A stretch of 64,000 nucleotides of DNA from Symsagittifera roscoffensis (Eukaryota > Xenacoelomorpha > Acoela > Convolutidae), in contig NC_087070.1 in assembly GCF_963678635.1 (NCBI RefSeq), positions 12,062,539-12,126,538 on the forward strand, given 5' to 3'. The first letter of the stretch is position 1. Each line of letters starts with the position of its first letter. The notes under the pieces are model-generated. The model saw only the letters and a program-made list of their open reading frames with translations. It was not told the origin of the DNA and did not search any database. Made by a program: the position numbers and the translations under genes. Positions 1 through 9,052 of the stretch are shown piece by piece.

Positions 1-1
1 T

Positions 2-3000
2 CCACAAACGACTTCTAGAGCGCTCAGAGCATTACTCACGAGAGGGGGCAGCAAGTCGGTACGGGTTGATAATAGGTACACTGAAGCTTATGGTCCACAC
101 GAGGTGATGCTGAATATAGATGGAATCAACATCTATACCAAGACGATGATAACATGCGACGAAGACCTAATTGGACAAATCTATGTAGGGAAAGAAGAGT
201 TGAAAGTAAGATCGATCGGACACTGTGCCATGCTTGAAGAAGATGCAATGCACATCGGGACGGAAGCAGACGTGACAGGGCACGTGCTAGACATAAATGG
301 CAAAAAGACTCAGTTGCGTGGATTACTTGACACGGGAGCAGTCTTGAGCGTCATACCAATCGAAACATGGGAAAAGATGGGCTTTGACAAAGGTGACTTG
401 ATAGACTCGAGAATACGGCTGTCAGCTGCAAACAAAGGGGCCCTATGGGTGCTGGGCAGGACGCCGATAATAGCCCTCAATTTGGGGGAACGTAACCTGT
501 GGATGAGCTTCATCGTGGTAGAAAACCTAGATGAATCTGACCAATTCATTTTGGGCAGAGACTTCATCAGGAATTTCGACGTAACGATAGATCTAAATAA
601 TGCGATGTTCAGGATACGGAACCCGGATAGGAGGTACGCAATTAAACCGGTAAATTTAATAATGGCAAATGAGAACAAAGCACCGTTATTCTTGAGTAGG
701 AGAGTGAGGTTAAAAGCTAATGAAGCGGCAATCGTAAGCTTGAGGATGAAAAATTATAATGAACTAAGTGACAACAAGCAAGTGTGTATAGTTCCAAATC
801 CTAATAGTCAAAGCGCTGCTGTTTTAGGAAGATCATTTTCGATAACGAAGAGCGGCCTCTGCGTCAGTGTCTTGTTGAATACCCTTGATATACCGATCAC
901 GATACAGAGAGGGAGGAAACTGGGATATGCTTTACCGGTTAAAACTCGATATGAAACAATTGAAAACTCAAAACAAAATGAAGTTTTTGATTGTCCCAAT
1001 CACAGGGACAAAATTTGTATCTTGAGACGATTGCAGAAAATAAAAGATTCATCAGGTCTTATTAAATCACTTAAGTCAGAAACGGATGATGGTCTTTCGA
1101 GCTGTTCGAACTTTCCAGAGCGACCCACACTAGATGAAACGCAAAATGAAAAACCGGTTCTGCCGGAGATTGAACATTTGAGGGGCAAACTGAAAGATGA
1201 ACAGCTCGAAGCCATCAAGGACGTACTAGAGCGGAACGAGGATGTTTTTTCGAGGCATAAGGCGGATATCGGGTGTTGCAATTTCGTTGAGCATGAAATA
1301 GAACTTGAGGAAAACGCGGTACCACACAGGGAGGGGGCGAGGCGCATGACCCCACACAAATCGGACGCGTGTAGAAAAGAGATCGAGACGTTACTAGAGT
1401 ATGACATGATAGAGCCATCCAAGTCACCGTGGGCGTGTGGAGTAGTGATGGCCAAAAAGAAAGGCGACCAGTTGAGGTTTTGTTGTGACTTTCGATACCT
1501 GAACTCCGTCACGGTGAAGGATGCCTATCCCATACCTAGGATTGATGAGAGCCTCTCGAAGTTAGGTGATGCAAAATTTTTTACGACTCTTGATTTAGGC
1601 TCAGCCTTTTGGCAAGTACCACTAAGGAAGCAGGACAGGGACAAGACAGGGTTTGCCTGCGAGTTGGGTCTGTTTCAATGGAAACGGATGCCGTTTGGAC
1701 TTTGCAATGCCACAGCCACGTTTCAGCGGTTGATGGCACACGCGCTAATAGGCGTGACGAAGAAGTACGGCAACCTGGTAATGTGCTACGTGGACGACGT
1801 GGTAATAGCAACGCCAACACTAGAAGACCACATCGAGAGGCTTGACGAGGTGTTCGCGTGCATGAAAAGATCGGGGCTGAAGTGTAAACCATCAAAGTGC
1901 GAGATACTCAAGGACTCGATTAAATACTTGGGCAGGATGGTAGATAAACACGGTATCAGACCTGATCCAGACGCCGTGGAAGCAGTCCTAACCTGGAAAT
2001 CACCGAAGACGGAGCACCAGCTGATGAGCTTCCTGGGTTTCGCCAACTATTATAGAGAATTCATCAAGGGCTATGCGGACAAGGTATACCCGATGCAACA
2101 ATTAATGAGACATAAGGGCAAGAAGTTCACGTGGAACAACGCGGCAGAAGAGTCATTCCAGAGAATAAAGAAAGAGCTGTGTGAGGCACCAGTACTGGGT
2201 ATGCCGACTGAGAAGGGGATGTACGTGCTAGACACGGATGCGTCAGTAGTCGCTATTTCTGGGATTCTCCATCAAGAACAAGAATGGAATGGGAAGACAG
2301 TCTTGAGACCAATAGCATACAGGAGCAAGGTCCTAAGTGACACAGAAATGAAGCACGGAGCACCGAAAGCAGAGATGTTCGCGGTGGTCACCTTTGTCGA
2401 AAAATACAGAGCATACTTAGGCAGTGAGCCCTTCAAGCTGCGAGTCGACAACCGAGCACTAAGCTGGCTGAAAACGTACTCAATGGACCAGAGCTATATT
2501 GGGAGGTGGATAGTTCGCTTGGATGGATACAACATGATAATTGAGCACAGAACACGAGATAAACATCAAAATGCTGACAGCTTTAGTAAGAAGACGGAGT
2601 TCTACGAGAGGCAAGAACAAAGAGAGGCGGACAGACCTGAGATCAAAGACGGCTTCTCCTTTATGGACAAGGAAACGTACGACAGTCTTCCACTCACGAG
2701 ATGGCTGGACAAATCAGGCAAACCGATTGAAGATCATCCCGAATTGCCGAAAGAGCCTCTTGAAAAGACCATCTTGAAGAAAAGCAGAGGGATTCCGATA
2801 GGAATAATGCTCAAGTCCAAGATCGTGAGGGAAACACTCAAGGCAAAAGGTTATGATCTCATCCAGGTAGAGGAGGGAACGGTCCGAATAGATGAAGACT
2901 TAATGAGGCTGCTTGAGAAACTATCAGATGACAAGCCCGTGATCCAAGGGAAAGGTCAGGAGGCACCGGAACTAACCATACTTCGGAGAGAAGAAACAGT

Positions 3001-4030
3001 GGACAATACTGACGTCTCAAAAGGAAGCATCACTGATAGCAAGGAAGTTGTGCGATCACTAGTTGAAAAAATCCCCGAAAAAATTCTGGAGCAGACAAAA
3101 GTCAGGGATAAGAAAGTAACATTCAGAGAAGGAGTTGAACACCTGGGACTAGATCAAGAGTCCGGGGAGTGGTCCAGATTCATGGGAGAAGACGAAACCG
3201 GAGAAGGGAAATTGTCCGGGGAGCGTGAAGAATGGGATGAAGACTCGGAGGAGAGCCGCGAAGGACAAAGCATTCAGCAAATCGATGTATCAGCAGCAAA
3301 TTACATGAAGACAGAGGACCCTCTTTTCGGATGGACAGCAACAGACAGGCCACTGGATATCCCTAAGGACAATTCAGACCCGACTACATCGACGGGGACG
3401 TCGATAAATATTTTTGTCCGGGGAGTGGGGGTAGGACTTACCCACACCGAAAATTTGATGATAAAGAAGCTCAAGGAAGTGAGGGAAACAAGCGGATTGG
3501 AACTGGAGGAAGAAGAACCAGAGCCTACCATAGGAAGGAATTTCAAAACGAAATTCGAAATACCCAATGAATACTCAGAGAACATCATGATAACGGATAG
3601 CGACTTCATCCTGTCAAACAGGACCAGCGCGATCTGCATCACGGCGGACATGAGTTTCAAATCAAGATTGGAGGCTGACTTCAAAAGAGAGTACCAGAAC
3701 GTAGAGTTTCTGTTCAGACAGAGGCCAGGACTGGGAGGCATGGCAGCGCTTCCACCGTCAGTGGCACAAGTCCCGGGCAAATACCTCTGCTTCCTAGTAA
3801 CGAGAGTCAACGACAGAAACACAATTGATCCCGAACACGTGATATTGGCACTGACAAGACTACGTGACTTCATGATTGAAAGAGGAATAGTGGAGGTCTC
3901 GATGCCGGTGTACGACCCAAACAGGGGCAAACTGAGCTCGAGGGAATTGTATGCTATCCTACATGTGGTCTTTGCAGAAACAGAGATAATGGTGCATCTT
4001 CACAAGAAGTACTACTTGAGCATCGCCTGA
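2..4030 (+). CDS. Element A Pol polyprotein (PR-RT-RH plus macro-like tail), 5' partial
   Basis: The frame is open to the left edge, so the true start is upstream. Numbering from the first in-frame ATG at 107-109, an aspartic protease is marked by LLDTGA near residue 75 and ILGRDF near 147. RT follows at about residues 400-640, with LDLGSAFWQ and the catalytic YVDDVV near 565. RNase H has LDTDAS near 710 and ends near 830 (HQNADS). A charged linker follows. The last 140 or so residues (about nt 3580-4029) follow a macro-domain pattern: SAICITADM, then YLCFLVTR, a helix ending in ERG, EVSMPVYD and a final AETEIMVHLH. No HHCC or DD35E integrase pattern is present. Protease, RT and RNase H are certain from motifs; the macro assignment is inferred from the order of strands and helices. 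Confidence 0.85.
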   Translation, partial: PQTTSRALRALLTRGGSKSVRVDNRYTEAYGPHEVMLNIDGINIYTKTMITCDEDLIGQIYVGKEELKVRSIGHCAMLEEDAMHIGTEADVTGHVLDINGKKTQLRGLLDTGAVLSVIPIETWEKMGFDKGDLIDSRIRLSAANKGALWVLGRTPIIALNLGERNLWMSFIVVENLDESDQFILGRDFIRNFDVTIDLNNAMFRIRNPDRRYAIKPVNLIMANENKAPLFLSRRVRLKANEAAIVSLRMKNYNELSDNKQVCIVPNPNSQSAAVLGRSFSITKSGLCVSVLLNTLDIPITIQRGRKLGYALPVKTRYETIENSKQNEVFDCPNHRDKICILRRLQKIKDSSGLIKSLKSETDDGLSSCSNFPERPTLDETQNEKPVLPEIEHLRGKLKDEQLEAIKDVLERNEDVFSRHKADIGCCNFVEHEIELEENAVPHREGARRMTPHKSDACRKEIETLLEYDMIEPSKSPWACGVVMAKKKGDQLRFCCDFRYLNSVTVKDAYPIPRIDESLSKLGDAKFFTTLDLGSAFWQVPLRKQDRDKTGFACELGLFQWKRMPFGLCNATATFQRLMAHALIGVTKKYGNLVMCYVDDVVIATPTLEDHIERLDEVFACMKRSGLKCKPSKCEILKDSIKYLGRMVDKHGIRPDPDAVEAVLTWKSPKTEHQLMSFLGFANYYREFIKGYADKVYPMQQLMRHKGKKFTWNNAAEESFQRIKKELCEAPVLGMPTEKGMYVLDTDASVVAISGILHQEQEWNGKTVLRPIAYRSKVLSDTEMKHGAPKAEMFAVVTFVEKYRAYLGSEPFKLRVDNRALSWLKTYSMDQSYIGRWIVRLDGYNMIIEHRTRDKHQNADSFSKKTEFYERQEQREADRPEIKDGFSFMDKETYDSLPLTRWLDKSGKPIEDHPELPKEPLEKTILKKSRGIPIGIMLKSKIVRETLKAKGYDLIQVEEGTVRIDEDLMRLLEKLSDDKPVIQGKGQEAPELTILRREETVDNTDVSKGSITDSKEVVRSLVEKIPEKILEQTKVRDKKVTFREGVEHLGLDQESGEWSRFMGEDETGEGKLSGEREEWDEDSEESREGQSIQQIDVSAANYMKTEDPLFGWTATDRPLDIPKDNSDPTTSTGTSINIFVRGVGVGLTHTENLMIKKLKEVRETSGLELEEEEPEPTIGRNFKTKFEIPNEYSENIMITDSDFILSNRTSAICITADMSFKSRLEADFKREYQNVEFLFRQRPGLGGMAALPPSVAQVPGKYLCFLVTRVNDRNTIDPEHVILALTRLRDFMIERGIVEVSMPVYDPNRGKLSSRELYAILHVVFAETEIMVHLHKKYYLSIA

Positions 4031-4536
4031 GTCGGGTACATGGAGGTATCAGGTCGGGGCTGAGGGAGGAGTCTTGAGTTAGGTACTGGGGTGCGGCGCA
4101 GGTAAAGGGATCTTAAGATGTGATTGGCATGACAATTGAATTTTAAAAGAAAGAATTGATGGTGCTAAAACATAAAATGAATCTGCATGTTCTTAAGGGA
4201 AATCCAATCGAATTGCTTTAAGTGATATGAGAATGATAAGATTTTAACCATATGGGTAGAAGGGGGGTCTCTAGGTTAGGAACGTGACATGCTAAGTTTA
4301 ATGAGCTTTCTGTTTTCAGATCAAGTTTGAAAAACAAAGTTGAAAATCCAACTACACTCAAGCGAGTAACAGAAAGAGAGAATCTTGATTGAACACGCGA
4401 TAATCCGAATCTACAGCAAGTACTTGCAAGAGAACAGTTCTAGGTAATTCTTGAGTTGGTAAGGTAATTCTTGAGTTGGTAAGGTAATTCTTGAGCTGAT
4501 TAACATCTACCTACATACATCCCGAAGTTACAAAGA
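4031..4536 (+). other. Element A non-coding spacer between pol and ORF2
   Basis: About 500 bases without a frame of note separate the pol stop from the ATG of the next ORF. It contains a CTTGAG at 4073-4078 and the triplicated 20-mer described separately. It could be a subgenomic promoter, a splice-acceptor region or a translation leader; nothing in the sequence decides between these. Confidence 0.5.
4443..4500 (+). repeat. Three tandem copies of a 20-bp unit
   Basis: The unit AAGGTAATTCTTGAGTTGGT occurs three times in a row: the first copy lacks its first two bases and the last differs at its end. Each copy contains CTTGAG and a GGTAA that resembles a splice donor. The array sits about 40 bases before the ATG of the next ORF, where a regulatory or RNA-processing role would fit. 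Confidence 0.85.
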
Positions 4537-6720
4537 ATGGCAGACCGATTCTGGAACTCCGTGCCCGCGGCCCTGAGGAAGCCCACTCTTGATGAGCTGT
4601 ACAGGCGCCTGAGGGACTTGGACTATACCCAAATAGACGAGAGAATGGCGGTGATGCTGAATGCCATCCTCCAGACGGAGGAAACGCAGAGGCATTTCAC
4701 GGATGGCTGGGATCCCCTGTTCATCGGCTACACGGCGGCAGTCTACTTCCACACCAGCGAGATGAAGGTAAATTCGTGGACGACGCAAGCGAAAAAGAGT
4801 AGAGGTTCGCAGCCCCCTGGATATGAAGTGCGGAAAGTCTTGAGGACTCTTGAGAAGGAAGGACTTGAGAATATGCTACCCATATGTGATGATGGCAGGA
4901 TGATCGTGATGGAGGGGCACGTCGCATTGGTGGACGAAATGAAATTTGCCACGAGAAAATACAAGGCACCCTATGGCTTGGAACAAGTAGAAGTGACACA
5001 GGAGGGAACAGAACTAGATGCAGCAGGTCAACTGCATGTAGCCCTGACGGAATATAAAAAGCTGGATCCTACGACACCGTCACCACTGTCTGTAGACACG
5101 CCTGGAGACAAGAGGAGTGGACCCGTTGAGGATCGATTCAAAAGAATTCTCGAGAGAAGAAGAAATGAATCAGAGGAAGAGAGTATGGATGAAACCCTCA
5201 GTGAAGCTGGAGAAGACATGGAGGTGGGGAATACGCCTGAACCAGGGCCATCAGGGGAGGAACTCACCACTCAAGAGCTGTTGAAAGACTTGAGCGAAGA
5301 AAATTGGGCAGATACTGCCACCCCACCTCTGAACCCGTCCCCGCGGAAGAACCTAGAGTTGCCATTGGCAGGTGAGACCTTCAATATGGGGATGTTACTC
5401 TTGAGCTCGGAGGAAAGGGAGAAGAACACGTTCGAAGGGAACAGGGACATATTCTTGGGATCTCTCGAGGATGACGCTTGGCAGGAGTTCCTGGAGGAAT
5501 TCAATCGAGAAGTGGGCAGCGAGACGACGCTGGACAAGTTCAAGAAGGAACTGTGGGACGCAGTAGTGAGATTCGGGGAACCGCTCCTGATAGGAACGGG
5601 CCTGGATGAGAAAGCAAGAAAAGAGCTGCTGAACAAGCTAGTGGAGCTGAGGAACGCACGATCGAAGACTAGAAAAGAGAAATGTGAGGACAGCTCTACT
5701 CTGAAACAAAAAACTGTGGATAAAATGGTTGATGATATAAAAAGGGATAAGGTTGGGACTAGTAATATGATTAAAAGTACTAATATCCTTAAGGCTCGAG
5801 CAGGGGGGAGGCAAGAGTTGGAAGGAGTGGATGGAGAGGTCGAATCAATGATGATAGCCACAACACCCTCGAGCAGAGATGTGAAGACTCGCAAGAGGAA
5901 GAGAGAAGTGGAAGGATGGGGTAGTCCTTCAGTGGATGCTGTTTCGGAAGGAAACTTGAGAGAGACGGCGCCCATCGTTTTGGCTCGATGCAAGACGGCG
6001 GCATACAAGAACAGCTCGGAGCTCAGGAAACCACTTGAAGTAGAAAAGGAAATAGAGGTTTCCGCCAGTTCGACGTCAGAAGAAGACTTCAAGCCTCAGA
6101 AGGTAAACGTGAAGAGAGGTTCAACGAACGGACAGGTAGGGGAAGTGGAGATCGGCAAAGAATGGATCTCGAAGGCACATCAGGACATGGGCAAGCAAGT
6201 GACGAGTGATCCATTGGAGAGGAACAAGACGAGGAACACTTCCCGGACGTGGTGGGTGGCCCTCGAAACATTGAAGGAAATGGAGGACTGCTTGAAGAAG
6301 TTGGACAGTGGAATAGCTCGCAAGCGACGCAATTGGGCCACCCAGCAAAAAGCCGAGGTTAATAAGATAGAGATGGCAAGTCATCTGAAGAGGTCCTGGC
6401 AGAGTTTGTTGAAGGATCATTTTGAAGAGGCGATGAGGACATCCTCATCAGCACCGCCACTGATGGCGAATCCCTTCGTTAGAACTGCGGGACAATTAAT
6501 GTTCACCTGGAGTCTGGTGGGAATAGAGTTGGAGACATTGACCTCGTATGACAGGCTGAAGTTGGGAAGCAAGAAGCTAGAGGTGTATCAGGCACTGATG
6601 CAACACGTGGCCAGGGACAATTCAGGCTTGAGCCTGGCTAGAAGAAAAGATGCCACATGTTTCTTGAGATGGATAATGTCAATGATGTCTGATAGCACCA
6701 TCCTGGCATGCCACCAGTGA
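4537..6720 (+). CDS. Element A ORF2, unknown 727-residue protein
   Basis: This frame is continuous from an ATG in the context AAGAATGG, which suits initiation. I do not recognise a family. The N-terminal 170 or so residues look globular and well ordered, with aromatic residues and helices. The middle (about residues 180-270) is acidic and rich in Ser, Glu and Pro. Residues 270-370 return to helical, charged sequence, then comes a long Lys/Glu/Arg-rich stretch. The C-terminal 90 residues look folded again. There are no zinc knuckle, transmembrane segment, signal peptide or integrase motifs. It lies downstream of pol, where an env or accessory gene would sit in a Gypsy element, and only 18 bases separate its stop from the next ATG. 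Confidence 0.75.
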   Translation: MADRFWNSVPAALRKPTLDELYRRLRDLDYTQIDERMAVMLNAILQTEETQRHFTDGWDPLFIGYTAAVYFHTSEMKVNSWTTQAKKSRGSQPPGYEVRKVLRTLEKEGLENMLPICDDGRMIVMEGHVALVDEMKFATRKYKAPYGLEQVEVTQEGTELDAAGQLHVALTEYKKLDPTTPSPLSVDTPGDKRSGPVEDRFKRILERRRNESEEESMDETLSEAGEDMEVGNTPEPGPSGEELTTQELLKDLSEENWADTATPPLNPSPRKNLELPLAGETFNMGMLLLSSEEREKNTFEGNRDIFLGSLEDDAWQEFLEEFNREVGSETTLDKFKKELWDAVVRFGEPLLIGTGLDEKARKELLNKLVELRNARSKTRKEKCEDSSTLKQKTVDKMVDDIKRDKVGTSNMIKSTNILKARAGGRQELEGVDGEVESMMIATTPSSRDVKTRKRKREVEGWGSPSVDAVSEGNLRETAPIVLARCKTAAYKNSSELRKPLEVEKEIEVSASSTSEEDFKPQKVNVKRGSTNGQVGEVEIGKEWISKAHQDMGKQVTSDPLERNKTRNTSRTWWVALETLKEMEDCLKKLDSGIARKRRNWATQQKAEVNKIEMASHLKRSWQSLLKDHFEEAMRTSSSAPPLMANPFVRTAGQLMFTWSLVGIELETLTSYDRLKLGSKKLEVYQALMQHVARDNSGLSLARRKDATCFLRWIMSMMSDSTILACHQ

Positions 6721-6738
6721 GCAATTGGAAGTAAAACC

Positions 6739-7170
6739 ATGGAGAGAAGAGTCTCAACGATCATCTTGAACGTATATCAGAGTACAGGAATAGAGAAAGA
6801 AGATGGTTCCAGACTATCCTTAGAGAACCATCGAAAGCTGGACGAGGTACGGAGGTTCTCTAATAAGAAGTTCGAGGAAGAACATGATGTTCACCGTAAC
6901 CTGGCCTCGTCAGAACAGTACTCGAGACTCAGTGAGAAGGGGGAATACCAATATGTGTCTGGAGTGATGGGAATAGCCTACAATCCCTTCTTAGACTCGG
7001 AAGCTGGAGGAGCCCACAGAAACCATGAGGTAGCGGAGCTACTGAAGTTTTGGACAGAAAGAATAATGGAGATAGACGCGGTGGAGAAAGAGGGGCCGAG
7101 CCTGGGCCTGATTCTTGAGAAAACACCAGAGGTGATAAGCGTACCGCGCTCAAAAAAAGAGTTGAAGTGA
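6739..7170 (+). CDS. Element A ORF3, unknown 143-residue protein
   Basis: A small charged protein with no recognised family. It is rich in Glu, Arg and Lys, has a short central stretch around residues 70-85 that looks folded (GVMGIAYNPF), and has no membrane segment. It starts 18 bases after ORF2 and its stop lies two bases before the ATG of ORF4. That spacing suggests the three frames are read from one RNA by reinitiation, or from closely spaced spliced messages. The open frame and tight packing argue that it is a real gene, not chance. Confidence 0.65.
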   Translation: MERRVSTIILNVYQSTGIEKEDGSRLSLENHRKLDEVRRFSNKKFEEEHDVHRNLASSEQYSRLSEKGEYQYVSGVMGIAYNPFLDSEAGGAHRNHEVAELLKFWTERIMEIDAVEKEGPSLGLILEKTPEVISVPRSKKELK

Positions 7171-7172
7171 AC

Positions 7173-9008
7173 ATGGGCGGTGGAAATGGCTTGTTAACTA
7201 CGAACTTGGGAGTGATATGGAAGCTACTAAGACCCTCCTGGTGTCCACATCCCCATGCGAGTCTAATCGAGGAAACCACCGAGCGAGTGAGGTTAGCACC
7301 AACGGAAGATGAAGATCTGGCGAAGTTGAGTGTGCTACATAAGCTAATCACGCCCCAGATGCAAGAGCCAAGCGAAAGGACGAGCGACCCCGGGTCAGCA
7401 AAGAAATTGGAGCCGGGTAGCTGTCTGGATTCGACGTGTGGGAACGGAGAGCACATCTGCGATGGACGGTCATGCGTCAGAATACTGTCGTTTCAAAAAG
7501 AAGACCTGGTCACTTGGTTCGAAGACATCACAGAAAGGGAGAAAAGTGAAGTGCAAATAATAGCGGAATGTTACGCGAGAACCACGGTGAATATAGCGAC
7601 AGCTCTCGGATTCTTCTCGAGAATGTGTGGTCTGCAGGCACTGGAGAGACTGGAATCTGAACATCATTTAGTGACGGCGTTGAGCGTAGAATCATGGCCC
7701 GGGGTGTTGCAGGTGACTCAAAAACACATCCGGAGCTGGAAGGTTGGTCTTGAGGCGGAAATGGGATTTCCCATGAGCGAAGCTTATGGCTTGCCATTGA
7801 ACGCGAAATCGCTGATAGGGTCAATGATGGCCAACTTGTGCGGAAGTCACTACCCGCTACACATGGCGATGGTGGAAGTGTCCAGCCAGAGAATACTGGT
7901 GGACAAGGCCTTCTCAGTGCCCAAGTGCGTGAGGTTGGCTCGGATGTCGCATCACTCGCACAAGTTGTTGAGAAAAATCAAAGGGACAGTACCAAAAGAA
8001 TTGAGAGATGACTTAAGCGAAATCTGGGGAGAAGATCTTCTGAAGTTGGAAAGAGAAAACACAAGCGATCACGAGAGACAAAACGTGATCGGGAAACCTG
8101 TGGGAAGTACTCCGAACCTGGAAGACAACGACACGATGCACGAGAAAATGATGGAGCTTGAGCCTCTCTTGGAAGCCTCAGGGGAGCGTAATCTCAGGAG
8201 CATTGAGATCTCTCATGGGGAATGCCCATGCCACTGTTTGGCACAAACGGTGTGGTATCCAGATCACAAGAACCTTTGCCTGGTGTGGGATGTGGAAGAG
8301 ATTCGGTCGATCGGACTACCGGATCACCGGCAGAAGGTGACGCTCTTAGTAGTGAGTACGATGTTAGCTCTGAGATGGATAGAAGAGAATATAACGAAGT
8401 ATCGGGAGGCGACGACACCAACGGCTGAGTCAATATACGCGATAGACAACAGCAGGAGACTCGAGTTGTTTGAGACTGCGTGCAAAGTATTCACCATACC
8501 GACGGAAGTCAGGCACGTATGGAGTCGCTTGAGGTACTTTCCATGGTTTCGGGCGACACTGACGTCTTGGTTGTACATGACAACGAAAGATCACATGAGA
8601 AAACATCAAAAAGAGTATCGACAGTTCCAGGCCGAGATTGGGCCGGAAGCTTTCAAGAGACCCCTGCTAACCCATCGTAATGCGATCACGACAGGATGGA
8701 AAAGAGTGGGTAAGATGTCTAGAGACAATACCAAAGCGAGGGAGTCGATACTAGAGGAAGACCTGGCGAAGAACGTGAGCTTGAGCCTGCACAACTCCTT
8801 TTGCTTGAACCGAGAAGCTAGGGTGAAGGCACTACCCAACCAAGCAAAGAGGTTGCAGGAGCAGAGAGAATGGATGCGATCCTATGAACAGCTGAAGGCT
8901 TGGGAGGAGATTGTGATTAGTTCCGATGATGAAGAGGAACTGTTGAGACAGTTTGCCGCATCTAGCACTTCAGGATGCAGTACCTCCAAGGCGAAGAGTA
9001 CGAGATGA
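7173..9008 (+). CDS. Element A ORF4, unknown 611-residue protein with SIM-like C-terminus
   Basis: I chose the ATG at 7173; the frame is open six bases further to a GTG, which a eukaryote would not normally use. The protein has Cys- and His-containing stretches near residues 85-110 (CLDSTCGNGEHIC) and near 345 (CPCHCLAQ), which could bind metal, though not in a standard knuckle spacing. The rest is largely helical, with many aromatic residues. No tyrosine recombinase, DDE transposase or integrase motif is visible. Near the C-terminus, IVISSDDEEELL has a hydrophobic core followed by Ser-Ser and acidic residues, the pattern of a phospho-regulated SUMO-interacting motif. The family is unknown. 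Confidence 0.7.
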   Translation: MGGGNGLLTTNLGVIWKLLRPSWCPHPHASLIEETTERVRLAPTEDEDLAKLSVLHKLITPQMQEPSERTSDPGSAKKLEPGSCLDSTCGNGEHICDGRSCVRILSFQKEDLVTWFEDITEREKSEVQIIAECYARTTVNIATALGFFSRMCGLQALERLESEHHLVTALSVESWPGVLQVTQKHIRSWKVGLEAEMGFPMSEAYGLPLNAKSLIGSMMANLCGSHYPLHMAMVEVSSQRILVDKAFSVPKCVRLARMSHHSHKLLRKIKGTVPKELRDDLSEIWGEDLLKLERENTSDHERQNVIGKPVGSTPNLEDNDTMHEKMMELEPLLEASGERNLRSIEISHGECPCHCLAQTVWYPDHKNLCLVWDVEEIRSIGLPDHRQKVTLLVVSTMLALRWIEENITKYREATTPTAESIYAIDNSRRLELFETACKVFTIPTEVRHVWSRLRYFPWFRATLTSWLYMTTKDHMRKHQKEYRQFQAEIGPEAFKRPLLTHRNAITTGWKRVGKMSRDNTKARESILEEDLAKNVSLSLHNSFCLNREARVKALPNQAKRLQEQREWMRSYEQLKAWEEIVISSDDEEELLRQFAASSTSGCSTSKAKSTR

Positions 9009-9037
9009 ATGGGCAAATCGGATGGATCTTGAGTCTT

Positions 9038-9052
9038 GAGAGGGAAGGGGGG
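9038..9052 (+). other. Candidate polypurine tract of element A
   Basis: An uninterrupted run of 15 purines (GAGAGGGAAGGGGGG) lies 30 bases after the last ORF. In LTR elements a polypurine tract sits just before the 3' LTR and primes plus-strand DNA synthesis, so this tract suggests that the LTR begins near 9053. Confidence 0.6.

Noticed and set aside
7173-9008. Tyrosine recombinase (DIRS-type) in ORF4 of element A
   Set aside because: No Arg...His-x-x-Arg...Tyr pattern, and the DTG protease argues for a Gypsy-type element.
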